From Halioglobus sp. (lineage in GTDB: Bacteria > Pseudomonadota > Gammaproteobacteria > Pseudomonadales > Halieaceae): a stretch of DNA of 64,000 nucleotides. The stretch lies in NCBI GenBank assembly GCA_029246385.1, contig JAQWNG010000028.1, positions 1 to 64,000 of the forward strand. The letters are read 5' to 3'. Shown in pieces: positions 1 through 8,827 of the stretch. Within the stretch, counting starts at the first letter, position 1. Each line of letters opens with the position of its first letter. Below the pieces are notes generated by a model. That model had not been told where the DNA came from. It saw only the letters and a list, made by a program, of their open reading frames with translations, and did no database searches. The position numbers and the translations under genes were made by a program.

Positions 1-109
1 GCTCTTATAGTGGGCGGGTTTTATCCGTTATGTTGAGTGTGTTTATGACGTATAGCCAAAACCGTTGAAAGCGGTTGCGTTGAGCAATCAAACCTCGCAG
101 TCCGCTACG

Positions 110-211
110 ATGCCAATGAACCCACCCGTCCCAACCAGTCCACTAGGGCTACTGGGCATGATGGCAGGACTGCTGTCGCTGGTGGGTATGAGTAAACTTC
201 GTAAAGCCTGA
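110..211 (+). CDS. short ORF or gene 3' end with CTERM-like sorting tail
   Basis: The frame is open from 56 to the TGA at 209-211; ATG codons lie at 110 and 116, TTG codons at 65 and 80, none with a good ribosome site. The encoded tail has a Pro-rich VPTSP motif, then about 17 hydrophobic Gly/Leu/Met residues, then a basic end (SKLRKA). That layout is typical of PEP-CTERM/IPTL-CTERM-type sorting signals, which normally end a long secreted protein. Upstream stops in this frame at 8-10 and 53-55 mean no long protein is attached here, so this is either a tiny protein, or the 3' remnant of a frameshifted gene beginning left of the window. A T-rich hairpin follows directly. Confidence 0.35.
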   Translation: MPMNPPVPTSPLGLLGMMAGLLSLVGMSKLRKA

Positions 212-223
212 GCCTTCTCAAGC

Positions 224-243
224 CCGCCTAGTGCGGTTTTTTT
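224..243 (+). terminator. weak intrinsic terminator after the CTERM-like ORF
   Basis: A 4-bp stem CCGC (224-227) / GCGG (233-236) with loop CTAGT is followed by seven T residues (237-243). The stem is short, so termination is likely but not certain. It lies 12 bases after the stop at 211. The bases from 244 to 419 hold no gene that I can support; an inverted repeat ACCCGC (345-350) / GCGGGT (360-365) is the only structure seen there. Confidence 0.45.
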
Positions 244-419
244 GTTGTCGAGAGAGGCCAGTAGAGCAGGGGATAGCCACAACAGTAAACACTAGGCCCA
301 GCTGGATTAAGCTTCAGAAGATAGGGCCATTTCATCCGCTGAGTACCCGCAATAAAGTGGCGGGTAAATGGTAGGTATGCTTGAAGTGATCGCCATGTAG
401 CTTGTTTTTACTGAGAAGA

Positions 420-509
420 TGGCGGTGGGCTAAGGATTCGAACCTTAGGAGGGGATAAACCCTCAACGGTTTTCAAGACCGCCGCTTTCGACCACTCAGC
501 CAGCCCACC
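420..509 (-). tRNA. tRNA-Ser (anticodon UGA)
   Basis: The minus strand folds as a class II tRNA. The acceptor GGTGGGC (503-509) pairs with GCCCACC, followed by a discriminator G and an encoded CCA (420-422). The anticodon stem CGGT/ACCG holds loop CTTGAAA, giving anticodon UGA. A long variable arm (GAGGG...CCCTC type) and a T-arm with GTTCGAATC are present, as expected for serine tRNA. It reads codons UCA/UCG. Confidence 0.95.
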
Positions 510-557
510 GGAAACTTTTTTCTGCACGACTCTGCGCCTTCATAAGGCGCGAGCAAG

Positions 558-585
558 ATTATACATTGATGAAAAGGGGACACAA
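558..585 (-). promoter_or_regulatory. sigma70-type promoter for tRNA-Ser
   Basis: On the minus strand TTGTGT (580-585) and a perfect TATAAT (558-563) are separated by 16 bases. Transcription would begin near 551 in a GC-rich stretch, a discriminator composition often seen at stringently controlled stable-RNA promoters. The leader to the tRNA contains a perfect 7-bp hairpin, GCGCCTT (534-540) / AAGGCGC (544-550). The -35 box overlaps the hairpin that follows rne. Confidence 0.6.
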
Positions 586-611
586 GGGGCCTGAGCACCC
601 GTGCCCCTTGT
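571..611 (-). terminator. probable terminator hairpin downstream of rne
   Basis: Downstream of the rne stop a perfect 9-bp stem, ACAAGGGGC (582-590) / GCCCCTTGT (603-611), is followed on the minus strand by a pyrimidine-rich tract with TTTT (571-575 region). The U-tract is interrupted, so termination may be leaky into the tRNA promoter that overlaps it. Confidence 0.5.
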
Positions 612-625
612 CATATCGCAATCGT

Positions 626-3358
626 TTAGGACTGAGCCACTTTCGTCCTTGGATCTTCGGGGCGTGGTCCACGAGGGTCATTGCTAGAGCGCGGAACAAC
701 ACGATCGCTTGGCTTCGCAGGTGGGCTAATAGTGTCACTGAAAAGCGTCAGATGAGATGTGGTAATTTCTAGCTCTTCCACCGGCCGCGCATCGAGCCTT
801 GGGTCGTTGCATGCTCTGCCATCGGCGCTGATGCCATCTGTGGAGGTTACGCTGGAAGTCGCTGCGGGCTCAACTGCAGTGTCTGGTATTGCGGCCGGCG
901 CCGCAGCCGCTGTTGAAACCTCAACGGCACTCGCTACTTCGGCATCGATTGGCACGTTTTCCCAGCCATCATCCGAACTCGCAGTACCTGAGATTGCGAG
1001 TGATGGAGTTGCACCGGTGCTGTCTGCGCTAGTCGGTACAGGGCTTGATGATCGAGACTGTTCTGATGCGGTTGCATCCGCAGCTTGAGTAACTTCAGTT
1101 TCTTTAGGTAAGGTCGGTTCTGGCTCAGAACGATCGGGAGAAACGGCAGTAGTGTTATCTGCGTCTGTAATTTCGACGGCAGTCGTCGTTTCTAGCGCTG
1201 GTTTGGGCCCTCGATTACGACGACGACGCTGTGGCTCTGTGCGCTTTGCGCTGCTGGGGCGCTTGCGAGGTTTATCCTGCTCAGACGACGAGCCTATTGA
1301 ACTCTCTGCATCCGTGGCGGCAGTGGTAGTCAATTTTTCGGCTGGGTTATCGCGATTGGCGCGACGGCTGCCTTCATTGCGACCTTGAGCGTGATCACTA
1401 TTACGGCCACGTTTTTGTTGACCCCGCTTGTCATCGCCCCCAACGGATGCCGTGCCGCGATCCCGCGCTTGCTGTCCGCCTTGGGCATTGCGCCTGCGGT
1501 TTCGATTCCGATTGTTTGAACTCCTCTGTTCGCCAGATGTCGTCTTTTGACGCTGACCGTCAGGACGCCCATTCTGAGGTGATTTTTTGCCGACAATGGG
1601 CTCTTCGGTATTACTGCGACCGACAATCGCAGACCATAAACGTGCGATGACACCCTGAGCCGGTTTGTCAGAGCTGCCGCCTCTCGATCGGTTTTGAGTG
1701 GTTTTACTTGATGCTGCCTTGCCAACGGATTTGCTTTCAGCTTGTGGTGCTGGAACGCGCTGCGGGACGCCCTGCACAGCGGCCTGCTGTTGTTTCGGAA
1801 TCGCAGGCGGTCGGGTGTCGCTAATTGTGGCAGTATCCGGAACTGCGATATCGATTTTATAACTGACTTCGTGTCCAGAGCCCATCTCGTCGGTACGTAG
1901 ACGAGTTACTTCAAAATGTGGGGTCTCCAAATTCGGATTAGGAATAACCAAGACGCGTGACTTCGTGTCTTGCTCGATTTCCGTTAACGCCGATCGCTTC
2001 TCATTCAAGAGATAGGCCGCGACGTCTAGGGGCACAACGGCGCGGACTTCTGCACTACGGTCTTTGATAGCTTCCTCTTCAAGTAAACGCAGAATCGATA
2101 GTGCCAATGACTTAGTGTCCCGAATACTACCCTGGCCGTTGCAGCGCGGGCAGACGATAGCGCTGGTCTCGCCTAAGGACGGCCGCAGGCGCTGACGAGA
2201 CATCTCGAGCAGGCCAAAGCGGGATATTCTGCCGACCTGAACCCGGGCTCGATCGATTTCAAGGGCGTCGCGCACGCGATTTTCGACCGCACGTTGGTTG
2301 CGCGGTGCCAGCATGTCGATAAAGTCGATCACGACCAGCCCACCCATGTCGCGCAGACGCAATTGTCTTGCGACTTCATCTGCAGCTTCGAGGTTTGTGT
2401 TCAGGGCTGTTTCTTCGATATCAGATCCACGGGTTGCGCGGGCGGAATTGATGTCGATTGAGATTAGCGCTTCGGTCGGATCTATAACGATCGAACCGCC
2501 AGAGGGTAATCGTACCTCACGCTGAAAAGCCGTTTCGATCTGACTCTCGATCTGAAAACGGTTAAACATCGGAATATTGTCTTCGTATAGCTGAATGCGA
2601 GACAAGTACTTGGGCATGACTTGACCAACAAAGTCAGTGGCCTGTTTGTGAGCCTCAGGAGAGTCAATCAATACCTGGCCAACGTCATCGCGCAGGTAGT
2701 CGCGCACGGCTCGAATGATTACATTACTTTCCTGAAACAAGAGGTCTTTGGCCTTGGCTGTTTTTGCTGCCTTAGAGATGGACTCCCAAAGTTGTAGAAG
2801 ATAATTGAGGTCCCACTGAAGCTCCTCTGCCGCACGACCAACTCCCGCAGTTCGGATTATCACGCCCATTCCATTGGGAATTTCGAGAGTGTTGAGTGCA
2901 GCCTTCAACTCAGTGCGCTCCTCACCTTCAATGCGACGAGAGATGCCGCCGGCCCGCGGGTTGTTGGGCATGAGTACCATGTATCGACCCGCTAAGCTGG
3001 CAAACGTGGTGAGAGCCGCACCCTTGTTGCCGCGCTCTTCCTTGTCGACCTGAACGACGACTTCTGTCCCTTCTTTTACAATGTCCTTAATTTTCAGTCG
3101 CCCGTCGCCGCCGGGATTTCGGAAGAAGTACTCCCTTGCGATTTCTTTGAGCGGCAGAAAGCCGTGACGCTCTGCGCCAAAGTCCACGAACGCGGCCTCT
3201 AAGCTAGGTTCGACACGAGTGATTTTGCCCTTGAAAATACTGGCTTTTTTTTGCACGCGGGTGCGATTTTCAATGTCGAGATCGTAGAGGCGTTGCCCGT
3301 CGACCATTGCGACGCGCAGCTCTTCAGGTTGAGTTGCATTAATTAATATTTTCTTCAT
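626..3358 (-). CDS. rne: ribonuclease E
   Basis: Essential endoribonuclease that starts mRNA decay, processes rRNA/tRNA and scaffolds the degradosome at the inner membrane. The product is 910 residues from MKKILINA; the frame is open 50 codons further upstream, but MKKIL is the family start. Seen: S1 RNA-binding domain (about 36-118), catalytic metal residues D302 and D345 with N304 in the SIDINSAR and VVIDFID motifs, and the zinc-link CPRC at 403-406. From about 540 the protein is low-complexity, Arg-, Ser- and Ala-rich, as expected for the scaffold half. Two NDPR motifs lie near the C-terminus (851-854 and 893-896). It is divergent from rluC across a long gap, as in many relatives, where the rne 5' UTR mediates autoregulation. 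Confidence 0.97.
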   Translation of the reverse strand: MKKILINATQPEELRVAMVDGQRLYDLDIENRTRVQKKASIFKGKITRVEPSLEAAFVDFGAERHGFLPLKEIAREYFFRNPGGDGRLKIKDIVKEGTEVVVQVDKEERGNKGAALTTFASLAGRYMVLMPNNPRAGGISRRIEGEERTELKAALNTLEIPNGMGVIIRTAGVGRAAEELQWDLNYLLQLWESISKAAKTAKAKDLLFQESNVIIRAVRDYLRDDVGQVLIDSPEAHKQATDFVGQVMPKYLSRIQLYEDNIPMFNRFQIESQIETAFQREVRLPSGGSIVIDPTEALISIDINSARATRGSDIEETALNTNLEAADEVARQLRLRDMGGLVVIDFIDMLAPRNQRAVENRVRDALEIDRARVQVGRISRFGLLEMSRQRLRPSLGETSAIVCPRCNGQGSIRDTKSLALSILRLLEEEAIKDRSAEVRAVVPLDVAAYLLNEKRSALTEIEQDTKSRVLVIPNPNLETPHFEVTRLRTDEMGSGHEVSYKIDIAVPDTATISDTRPPAIPKQQQAAVQGVPQRVPAPQAESKSVGKAASSKTTQNRSRGGSSDKPAQGVIARLWSAIVGRSNTEEPIVGKKSPQNGRPDGQRQKTTSGEQRSSNNRNRNRRRNAQGGQQARDRGTASVGGDDKRGQQKRGRNSDHAQGRNEGSRRANRDNPAEKLTTTAATDAESSIGSSSEQDKPRKRPSSAKRTEPQRRRRNRGPKPALETTTAVEITDADNTTAVSPDRSEPEPTLPKETEVTQAADATASEQSRSSSPVPTSADSTGATPSLAISGTASSDDGWENVPIDAEVASAVEVSTAAAAPAAIPDTAVEPAATSSVTSTDGISADGRACNDPRLDARPVEELEITTSHLTLFSDTISPPAKPSDRVVPRSSNDPRGPRPEDPRTKVAQS

Positions 3359-3929
3359 ACCGCCGTTACCTTCTGTAGAGCAGGTCTGGCGGGACAGGAG
3401 ATCAGATACAAAGCCGGCACAACGCCGATTAACAGTAGCGATAGACCAAAAACCATGCGGTTTTTCGCCGTTTACCGGATGCAACCCTAAGCTCGTTGCT
3501 GATTCCACCCAGATATCTTGTTAACACCAACCACGTTGTTTTGTGGTCGTTTCAGCGTTTGGCCGCAAAGTTTTGTGGTGCTGCACTCGCCTTTTTGCTA
3601 GTGTCGCAGCTCCTACATGGCCCACAGTGACGCTGATCGTTCTTTAGTAACTGAATCTGTGTCCCGGCAGTACGCACTGCTCGGTTCATAACATTGCCGG
3701 CTTGGCTTAATCGCCTGCGAAGCTTGTATCGCTCTCGCACTTTGTCATAAAGCCGACATCCATTTGGTTTGTGTGGTTCGTCTAGCGGCGCCATGCGTCT
3801 CACGCGCAGGCTCAATCAATCGCTAGAGGGTCATGCCAGCACCGGCGTTGGCTTCAAGCCAAAAGCGAGGGCGACCACAGCGGACATGGTAGCAGTATAT
3901 GGACAAAAATGACATGACTTGTATTACAT
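3359..3929. other. 571-bp divergent gap between rne and rluC, candidate rne 5' UTR
   Basis: No convincing gene is present; a frame of 87 codons on the minus strand (3552-3815) has no family resemblance. In E. coli and relatives rne has a long structured leader that RNase E itself cuts. Here a hairpin CCAC/GTGG with an A/C-rich loop (about 3532-3549) and AT-rich stretches are visible. A possible rluC promoter (GGACA-like -35 near 3901 and TATTAC -10 near 3922) lies so close to the ATG at 3930 that a downstream start or a leaderless message would be implied. Confidence 0.4.
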
Positions 3930-4886
3930 ATGTCTGAGCACCCGAGCAGTTTCCCCGCTGGGCATACGCGCCATATGACTGTAGATGAGAATTCGGCAGG
4001 GCAACGCTTGGATAATTTTCTGATGCGAGAGTTGAAGGGTGTCCCTCGCACCCGCTTATATCGGGCTCTGCGCAAGGGCGAAGTGCGGGTGAATAAAGGT
4101 AGGGTGCGCGCGGATTATCGACTTGTCATTGGTGATTCTGTGCGATTGCCGCCACTTCACCAGCCTTCAGTCCCCGCCCTACCGGGTATCCCTTTCAAGC
4201 AGGTTGAACTGCTATCGAGACAGATTGTCTATGAAGATGATGACCTATTGGCGATAGATAAGCCGTCTGGGCTTGCGGTACATGGCGGAAGTGGCCTCAA
4301 CTTTGGGCTAATAGAGTGTTTACGCAAAATGCGTCCTGAGGCTCGTTATCTGGAGTTGGTGCACAGACTGGACCGTGATACGTCTGGTTTAATTCTTATT
4401 GCCAAGCGGGCCGCTGTCTTGAGGGAGTTACATCGACAATTACGTGAAAAGCATATTGATAAGCGTTATTTCGCTCTCGTCGCGGGTAAATGGCCGAGAG
4501 CGATGCGTGTTGTGGATGCTCCGCTGGAGAAGAATTTCTTACAATCGGGCGAGCGCATGGTGCGGGTTAATGCAGGAGGAAAGAGGGCGGTGACGGAGTT
4601 TAGTGTGGTGGAACGGTTAGCGGGCGCTACGCTGCTAGAGGCGCGCCCCATTACCGGGCGTACGCACCAGATTCGGGTTCACGCTCAGCATGCCGGCTTT
4701 CCTGTGCTCGGTGATGACAAGTACCGCGATGACCGCAGTGAGAGCTTTGCCCGCAGAGCCGGTTTAAAGCGCCTTTTTTTGCATGCAGCTTCTTTGCGCT
4801 TTTCACTGCCTGATACGGCTGAGTTGAATCTACAGGCTCCTTTGGATGACTATTTAAAAAAAATATTAGAAATATCTCGTAAATAA
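3930..4886 (+). CDS. rluC: 23S rRNA pseudouridine synthase RluC
   Basis: Isomerises uridine to pseudouridine at three 23S rRNA positions (955, 2504 and 2580 in E. coli). The 318-residue product has an S4 RNA-binding domain (about 20-80, with GQRLDNFL and RKGEVRVNKGR) and the RluA-type catalytic domain, with HRLDRDTSG at 145-153 and catalytic Asp148. GRTHQIRVH near the C-terminal third is a further family hallmark. The start at 3930 matches the usual N-terminal length; ATG at 3975 is an alternative. It is divergent from rne, a common gammaproteobacterial arrangement, and converges with maf. Confidence 0.95.
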   Translation: MSEHPSSFPAGHTRHMTVDENSAGQRLDNFLMRELKGVPRTRLYRALRKGEVRVNKGRVRADYRLVIGDSVRLPPLHQPSVPALPGIPFKQVELLSRQIVYEDDDLLAIDKPSGLAVHGGSGLNFGLIECLRKMRPEARYLELVHRLDRDTSGLILIAKRAAVLRELHRQLREKHIDKRYFALVAGKWPRAMRVVDAPLEKNFLQSGERMVRVNAGGKRAVTEFSVVERLAGATLLEARPITGRTHQIRVHAQHAGFPVLGDDKYRDDRSESFARRAGLKRLFLHAASLRFSLPDTAELNLQAPLDDYLKKILEISRK

Positions 4887-4925
4887 TTGTTTTAATTTGT
4901 ATATTTTTTTAGATTTACTCTGATA

Positions 4926-5501
4926 TTATAAGATATCCACGCCGAATTCGCCTAATAGTTCGGTCAATTGAATCAACGGCAATCCCTCCAAACTTGTCGG
5001 GTCATCACCGATTAAGCGCTCAAATAGGGCGATGCCAAGACCTTCAACCTTAAAGCTTCCTGCGCAATCATAGGGCTGCTCGCGGTGGAGGTAGTTTGCG
5101 ATTTGGCTGTTGCTGAGGGTCCGAAACCGCACGCAAAATCGCTCTACATGCAGTCGCTCTTGGGCGCGGTTTGGGGCTAGTAACGCAATTGCAGTATGAA
5201 ACACGACCTCCTGACCAGAACTGCTGCGCAGTTGAGCTGAGGCGGTGTCGAAGTTCTCTGGCTTACCCATGATGTGGCCGTCTACTGAAGCGACCTGATC
5301 GCTGCCAATAACTAGCGCGTCGGTATGCAGCATGGCGACAGATTCGGCTTTGGCTTGCGCTAAGCGCATTGCCAGAGCAGCGGGTGCCTCGCCAGCCCAT
5401 GGAGTTTCGTCGGTTTTAGGAGCCACGCATTGAAAAGGTAGGTGCAGGCGTTTAAGTAAACGACGCCGGTATGGTGATGTTGATGCGAGAATGATATTCA
5501 T
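4926..5501 (-). CDS. yceF: Maf/YceF-family nucleotide pyrophosphatase
   Basis: House-cleaning enzyme that hydrolyses noncanonical nucleoside triphosphates; the YceF subgroup prefers 7-methyl-GTP (known for the family). The 191-residue product starts MNIILASTSPYRRRLL, where the SxSPYRR loop binds the triphosphate, and carries the conserved VIGSDQV and GKPEN segments. SDQVASVDG followed by GKP is closer to YceF than to the dTTP-type YhdE. The gene converges with rluC and is divergent from yceD, matching its usual position next to the yceD-rpmF pair. Confidence 0.9.
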   Translation of the reverse strand: MNIILASTSPYRRRLLKRLHLPFQCVAPKTDETPWAGEAPAALAMRLAQAKAESVAMLHTDALVIGSDQVASVDGHIMGKPENFDTASAQLRSSSGQEVVFHTAIALLAPNRAQERLHVERFCVRFRTLSNSQIANYLHREQPYDCAGSFKVEGLGIALFERLIGDDPTSLEGLPLIQLTELLGEFGVDIL

Positions 5502-5594
5502 AGGTCATGCCAGATTAAGGTTGAGTGCAGAGAACTGTCTGTATTCTAAAGATATTTTTGACAAAGGGGCAATGCACACCTATCATGCGCGCCT

Positions 5595-6128
5595 ATGTTG
5601 CCTGAGCCTCTTCTAACCATGCTAGATGTTCGCAAAGCCGCGGTCCGAGGCTTAGTGATGGCCGGCGAATTAAAGCCGCTGGACTTGGCGCGGTTTAGGC
5701 CACTTTTAGCAGGTGACGAAGGAAGGGTTGCAGTCAAGATGACCTTTTCACGAGATGAGGAAGGAAGGTATCTAGTCGATGTGGCCGTGGAAGCCGACTT
5801 TTTGGCAGTGTGTCAGCGCTGTCTTGAAACCATGCCAGAGCGTCTGTCCAGTGAAAGCAAGCTGGCTGTTGTCTGGACCGATGAAGAGGCTGCGAGTCTT
5901 CCAAGGTATTTAGATCCATTAATTCTGCAAGAGGATACCTGTAGTCTTTTGGAACTGGTAGAGGAAGAGTTGATACTGGCGATGAAACCGTTCAGCTATC
6001 ACGACACAGGGACCTGTAAGAGGAAGACGGTGTCTTTTTTTGACCCTCTAGTAAAAGAGGCTGTTGTAGAAGAGAAACCGAATCCGTTTGATGTGCTGGA
6101 GCAGTTGAAGCCCAGCAATAAGCACTAG
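5595..6128 (+). CDS. yceD: YceD/DUF177 family protein
   Basis: A 177-residue protein of the DUF177 family, required for normal 23S rRNA levels in plants and some bacteria and nearly always located just before rpmF. The central CQRCLETM motif gives the paired cysteines of the family, followed by an acidic region and the conserved tail [13 protein letters not shown], which matches the E. coli tail KPNPFAVLASLK. The ATG at 5595 has no clear ribosome site; ATG at 5619 is a possible alternative. Likely co-transcribed with rpmF, 11 bases downstream. Confidence 0.9.
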   Translation: MLPEPLLTMLDVRKAAVRGLVMAGELKPLDLARFRPLLAGDEGRVAVKMTFSRDEEGRYLVDVAVEADFLAVCQRCLETMPERLSSESKLAVVWTDEEAASLPRYLDPLILQEDTCSLLELVEEELILAMKPFSYHDTGTCKRKTVSFFDPLVKEAVVEEKPNPFDVLEQLKPSNKH

Positions 6129-6139
6129 GAGTTTTAGTC

Positions 6140-6322
6140 ATGGCTGTTCAGAAAAGTAAAAAGACGCGGTCGCGGCGCGGAATGAGGCGCTCGCATGATG
6201 CGCTGTCCGGACCGACGTTGTCCGTAGATCAAACGTCAGGAGAGACCCACCGTCGTCATCACGTTACGGCTGATGGGTTCTATCGTGGCAAAAAGGTGAT
6301 CGACAGCGGTTCCGACGACTAA
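6140..6322 (+). CDS. rpmF: 50S ribosomal protein L32
   Basis: A 60-residue basic protein starting [20 protein letters not shown], the conserved opening of bacterial L32; it ends with the typical [12 protein letters not shown]. It sits in the large subunit near the peptidyl transferase region. It is the non-zinc form with no CxxC pair. A ribosome site AGGAG precedes the ATG by seven bases. It follows yceD, but the plsX gene usually found next is missing. Confidence 0.97.
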   Translation: MAVQKSKKTRSRRGMRRSHDALSGPTLSVDQTSGETHRRHHVTADGFYRGKKVIDSGSDD

Positions 6323-6634
6323 TACCTGTGGCTTGATCGGGCTTAGCGCGGCACGGCGCCGCGCACATTGGTGCTACCCGCGAGCTAAATCTGCGAGGGA
6401 TGGACTCCTCGCTTGCGTGTTTGGACCATATTGGGCACTTCAAACAATGCAACACCATCCTTATGATCTACCAGCCACATGTTCCGCTAGTTCCTTTTTG
6501 CCGCTGCAGGCACCGCAGTGGCGGCAAAGTGTTGTTAAAACGGCGGTATTTTTACGTGCAACGCATAGCAGCGTACTTGGCTGTGGAAGTCTCGATGGCG
6601 TTGTCCCGCGGTGCGAAATGAGGCGGTAGCATTT
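6323..6634. other. 312-bp gap between rpmF and fabD with two hairpins
   Basis: Relatives such as Pseudomonas carry plsX here, and enterics carry plsX-fabH. I see no PlsX or FabH motif in any frame; the longest frame (6333-6629) looks like random translation. Two strong inverted repeats are present: GCGCGGC/GCCGCGC with a 5-base loop (about 6347-6365), and TTGCCGC (6498-6504) / GCGGCAA (6521-6527) extended inside by TGC/GCA. Neither is followed by a T-run, so they are not ordinary terminators. Confidence 0.5.
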
Positions 6635-7582
6635 ATGCGTGAGAATACGGTTGCGTTCGTTTTTCCGGGTCAGGGTTCCCAGCGGGTGGGAATGCTGGCT
6701 TCGGCGTACGATAAGTTCGCTGTAGTCAGGGTTACCTTTGAGGAAGCTTCTGACGCACTTGACTATGATTTGTGGTCTTTGGTGATGAGCGGCCCACAAG
6801 AAGCATTAAACCTGACGGAAACGACGCAGCCAATGTTGCTGACGTGCAGTGTTGCACTTTGGCGAGCATGGGGTGAGATGTCAGATGTGCTTCCTCGTAT
6901 TATGGCTGGCCATAGTCTCGGAGAGTTCTCAGCATTGGTCTGTGCTGGCGCGCTGGGGTTCGCTGATGCAGTTCAATTGGTGCGCAAGCGAGGAGAATTT
7001 ATGCAAACCGCTGTGCCTGCAGACCAAGGGGCGATGGCCGCGATTATCGGCATTGATGATTCTGAGGTTATTCGGATATGTAAGCAGGTTGAGCAGGAGC
7101 AGAACGATGTTGTCTCTGCGGTAAACTTTAATTCACCAGGGCAGGTTGTTATTGCCGGAAGTGCTCCAGCCGTAAATAGCGCTATAAATGCGTTGAAGGA
7201 AGCGGGCGCAAAAAGAGCGTTGCCTCTCCCGGTCAGTGCGCCATTTCATACCCAATTGATGAAGCCCGCGGGGGAACATCTAGCTGAGGCGATTGCGGGA
7301 ATCATGATTACATCGCCTGATATACCCGTAGTACACAATGTGAACGCAAGCGTGGAGGCTGACCCGGAAAAAATACGCGCATTATTGGTCGAGCAGATCT
7401 ATAGCCCGGTGCATTGGACCGCGTGTATGCGCAGTGTTATTGAGACAGGGGCGCAGAATATTGTTGAATGCGGCCCAGGCAAGGTGCTGAGCGGACTAAG
7501 TCGGCGGATTGAAAAAACCTTGAAGTGCTATGCTTTAGAAGAACCCGAAGCATTATTGGAAATCGCAGCCGAACTAAAATAG
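6635..7582 (+). CDS. fabD: malonyl-CoA:ACP transacylase
   Basis: Transfers malonyl from CoA to acyl carrier protein, supplying the extender unit for fatty acid synthesis in the cytoplasm. The 315-residue product has the GQGSQ motif (12-16), the nucleophile Ser94 in GHSLGE (92-97) and the catalytic His in APFHTQLM near 200. ATG at 6635 is chosen because GAGGCGG lies eight bases upstream; a GTG at 6611 is in frame but has no ribosome site. First gene of the fab operon here, 17 bases ahead of fabG. Confidence 0.95.
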   Translation: MRENTVAFVFPGQGSQRVGMLASAYDKFAVVRVTFEEASDALDYDLWSLVMSGPQEALNLTETTQPMLLTCSVALWRAWGEMSDVLPRIMAGHSLGEFSALVCAGALGFADAVQLVRKRGEFMQTAVPADQGAMAAIIGIDDSEVIRICKQVEQEQNDVVSAVNFNSPGQVVIAGSAPAVNSAINALKEAGAKRALPLPVSAPFHTQLMKPAGEHLAEAIAGIMITSPDIPVVHNVNASVEADPEKIRALLVEQIYSPVHWTACMRSVIETGAQNIVECGPGKVLSGLSRRIEKTLKCYALEEPEALLEIAAELK

Positions 7583-7599
7583 GGCACAGGAGGCTCAGT

Positions 7600-8343
7600 A
7601 TGGCGGAAGGCAAAAAGGTGGCTCTTGTTACTGGCGCTAGTCGTGGAATTGGAGAAGCAATCGCAAAGTCGCTGTCTGCCGACGGCTTCATCGTCGTAGG
7701 AACCGCTACCAGTGATATTGGCGCGGAAGCTATTTCCTCTTACCTTGCACAAGAAAATAATCCCGGTCGCGGCCTCACATTGAATGTTTCCGAACAAGAT
7801 AGTGTAGCGATGGCAATTAAGGCTATTGCGGAGCAATTTGGGTCTCCTTTAGTGGTAGTCAATAACGCCGGCATTACACGGGACAATATTTTAATGCGTA
7901 TGAAGGAAGCAGAATGGCAAGATGTTATGGAGACTAACCTCAGCGGCCTCTATCGCGTTAGCAAGGCCTGCCTTCGGGGTATGACGAAGGCACGCTGGGG
8001 CCGTATTGTTAATATTACATCGGTAGTGGGTTCTATGGGTAACATAGGCCAAAGTAATTATGCGGCGACAAAAGCGGGTGCAGAAGGCTTTTCTCGTGCG
8101 CTAGCGCGTGAATTAGGCTCCCGTGCCGTCACTGTTAACTGTGTTGCGCCGGGCTTTATCGATACCGATATGACGCGGGATCTACCCGAAGCGCAGCGTG
8201 ATTTGTTACTGCAGCAAATACCCCTTGGGCGACTTGGTAGTGCGGCAGAAATTGCTGCCCTGGTGAGCTTTTTATGCAGTGATATGGCGAGCTACATTAC
8301 GGGTGAAACAGTCCACATTAACGGTGGTATGTATATGGGATAA
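7600..8343 (+). CDS. fabG: 3-oxoacyl-ACP reductase FabG
   Basis: NADPH-dependent reduction of 3-ketoacyl-ACP in the elongation cycle. A classical short-chain dehydrogenase of 247 residues: cofactor motif TGASRGIG (11-18), NNAG (88-91), and the active site Ser141, Tyr154, Lys158. The start at 7600 is fixed by a perfect AGGAGG seven bases upstream, although the frame remains open to 7525 inside fabD. Family-typical length and operon position between fabD and acpP. Confidence 0.97.
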   Translation: MAEGKKVALVTGASRGIGEAIAKSLSADGFIVVGTATSDIGAEAISSYLAQENNPGRGLTLNVSEQDSVAMAIKAIAEQFGSPLVVVNNAGITRDNILMRMKEAEWQDVMETNLSGLYRVSKACLRGMTKARWGRIVNITSVVGSMGNIGQSNYAATKAGAEGFSRALARELGSRAVTVNCVAPGFIDTDMTRDLPEAQRDLLLQQIPLGRLGSAAEIAALVSFLCSDMASYITGETVHINGGMYMG

Positions 8344-8488
8344 ATAACTGATATCTATAGGTTAAATATAGGATTGCCCGTCGTGTTAAAAAAAATTTAT
8401 TACTCGTTGGGAAAACAGAGTAAACTGTCCCCCCGGGCCGTGCAGTTGGGTATGTTTAGAACTAAATACATTAGGAGTGATAGATAAA

Positions 8489-8725
8489 ATGAGTAGCATT
8501 GAAGAGCGCGTGAAGAAGATCGTAGCGGAGCAACTTGGCGTCAAAGAAGAAGAGGTGCAAACAGAAGCATCTTTTGTCGAGGATCTCGGTGCAGACTCTC
8601 TGGATACCGTTGAATTAGTCATGGCGCTGGAAGAAGAATTTGAAACTGAAATCCCAGATGAAGAAGCGGAAAAAATTACTACCGTGGCTTTGGCGATCGC
8701 ATACATCAACGCCAATCTTGCCTGA
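8489..8725 (+). CDS. acpP: acyl carrier protein
   Basis: A 78-residue acidic four-helix carrier that holds growing acyl chains on a phosphopantetheine arm. The attachment serine is Ser37 in [14 protein letters not shown] at 8489 follows TTAGGAG by 11 bases; an upstream ATG at 8477 overlaps that ribosome site and is rejected. The 145-base gap from fabG has AT-rich sequence with TAAACT at 8421-8426 as a possible -10, consistent with a separate acpP promoter, but the -35 is poor. Confidence 0.98.
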   Translation: MSSIEERVKKIVAEQLGVKEEEVQTEASFVEDLGADSLDTVELVMALEEEFETEIPDEEAEKITTVALAIAYINANLA

Positions 8726-8827
8726 TCTGTCGCAGCCGTGACTACGCGAGAAACCGTTTCTAGTTAGATAGAGCGATTTTTCTTTTTTTGCACCTCCCAG
8801 AAAGTGCGCGCTAGAGGAGTTATATCG

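Noticed and set aside
759-1725. Long open frames opposite and beside the 3' half of rne (759-1088, 1152-1388, 1330-1725)
   Set aside because: They overlap the low-complexity, Ala/Arg/Ser-rich coding region of rne, have skewed composition and no ribosome sites, and match no family.
3552-3815. 87-codon frame in the rne-rluC gap
   Set aside because: Arg-rich composition, no ribosome site and no recognisable family; it lies where the rne leader is expected.
6333-6629. Possible plsX remnant in the 98-codon frame before fabD
   Set aside because: No PlsX motif (such as the DxMGGDxGP start) appears in any of the three forward frames.
8386-8715. 109-codon minus-strand frame over acpP
   Set aside because: Ser-rich mirror of the acidic acpP coding sequence; a shadow frame.
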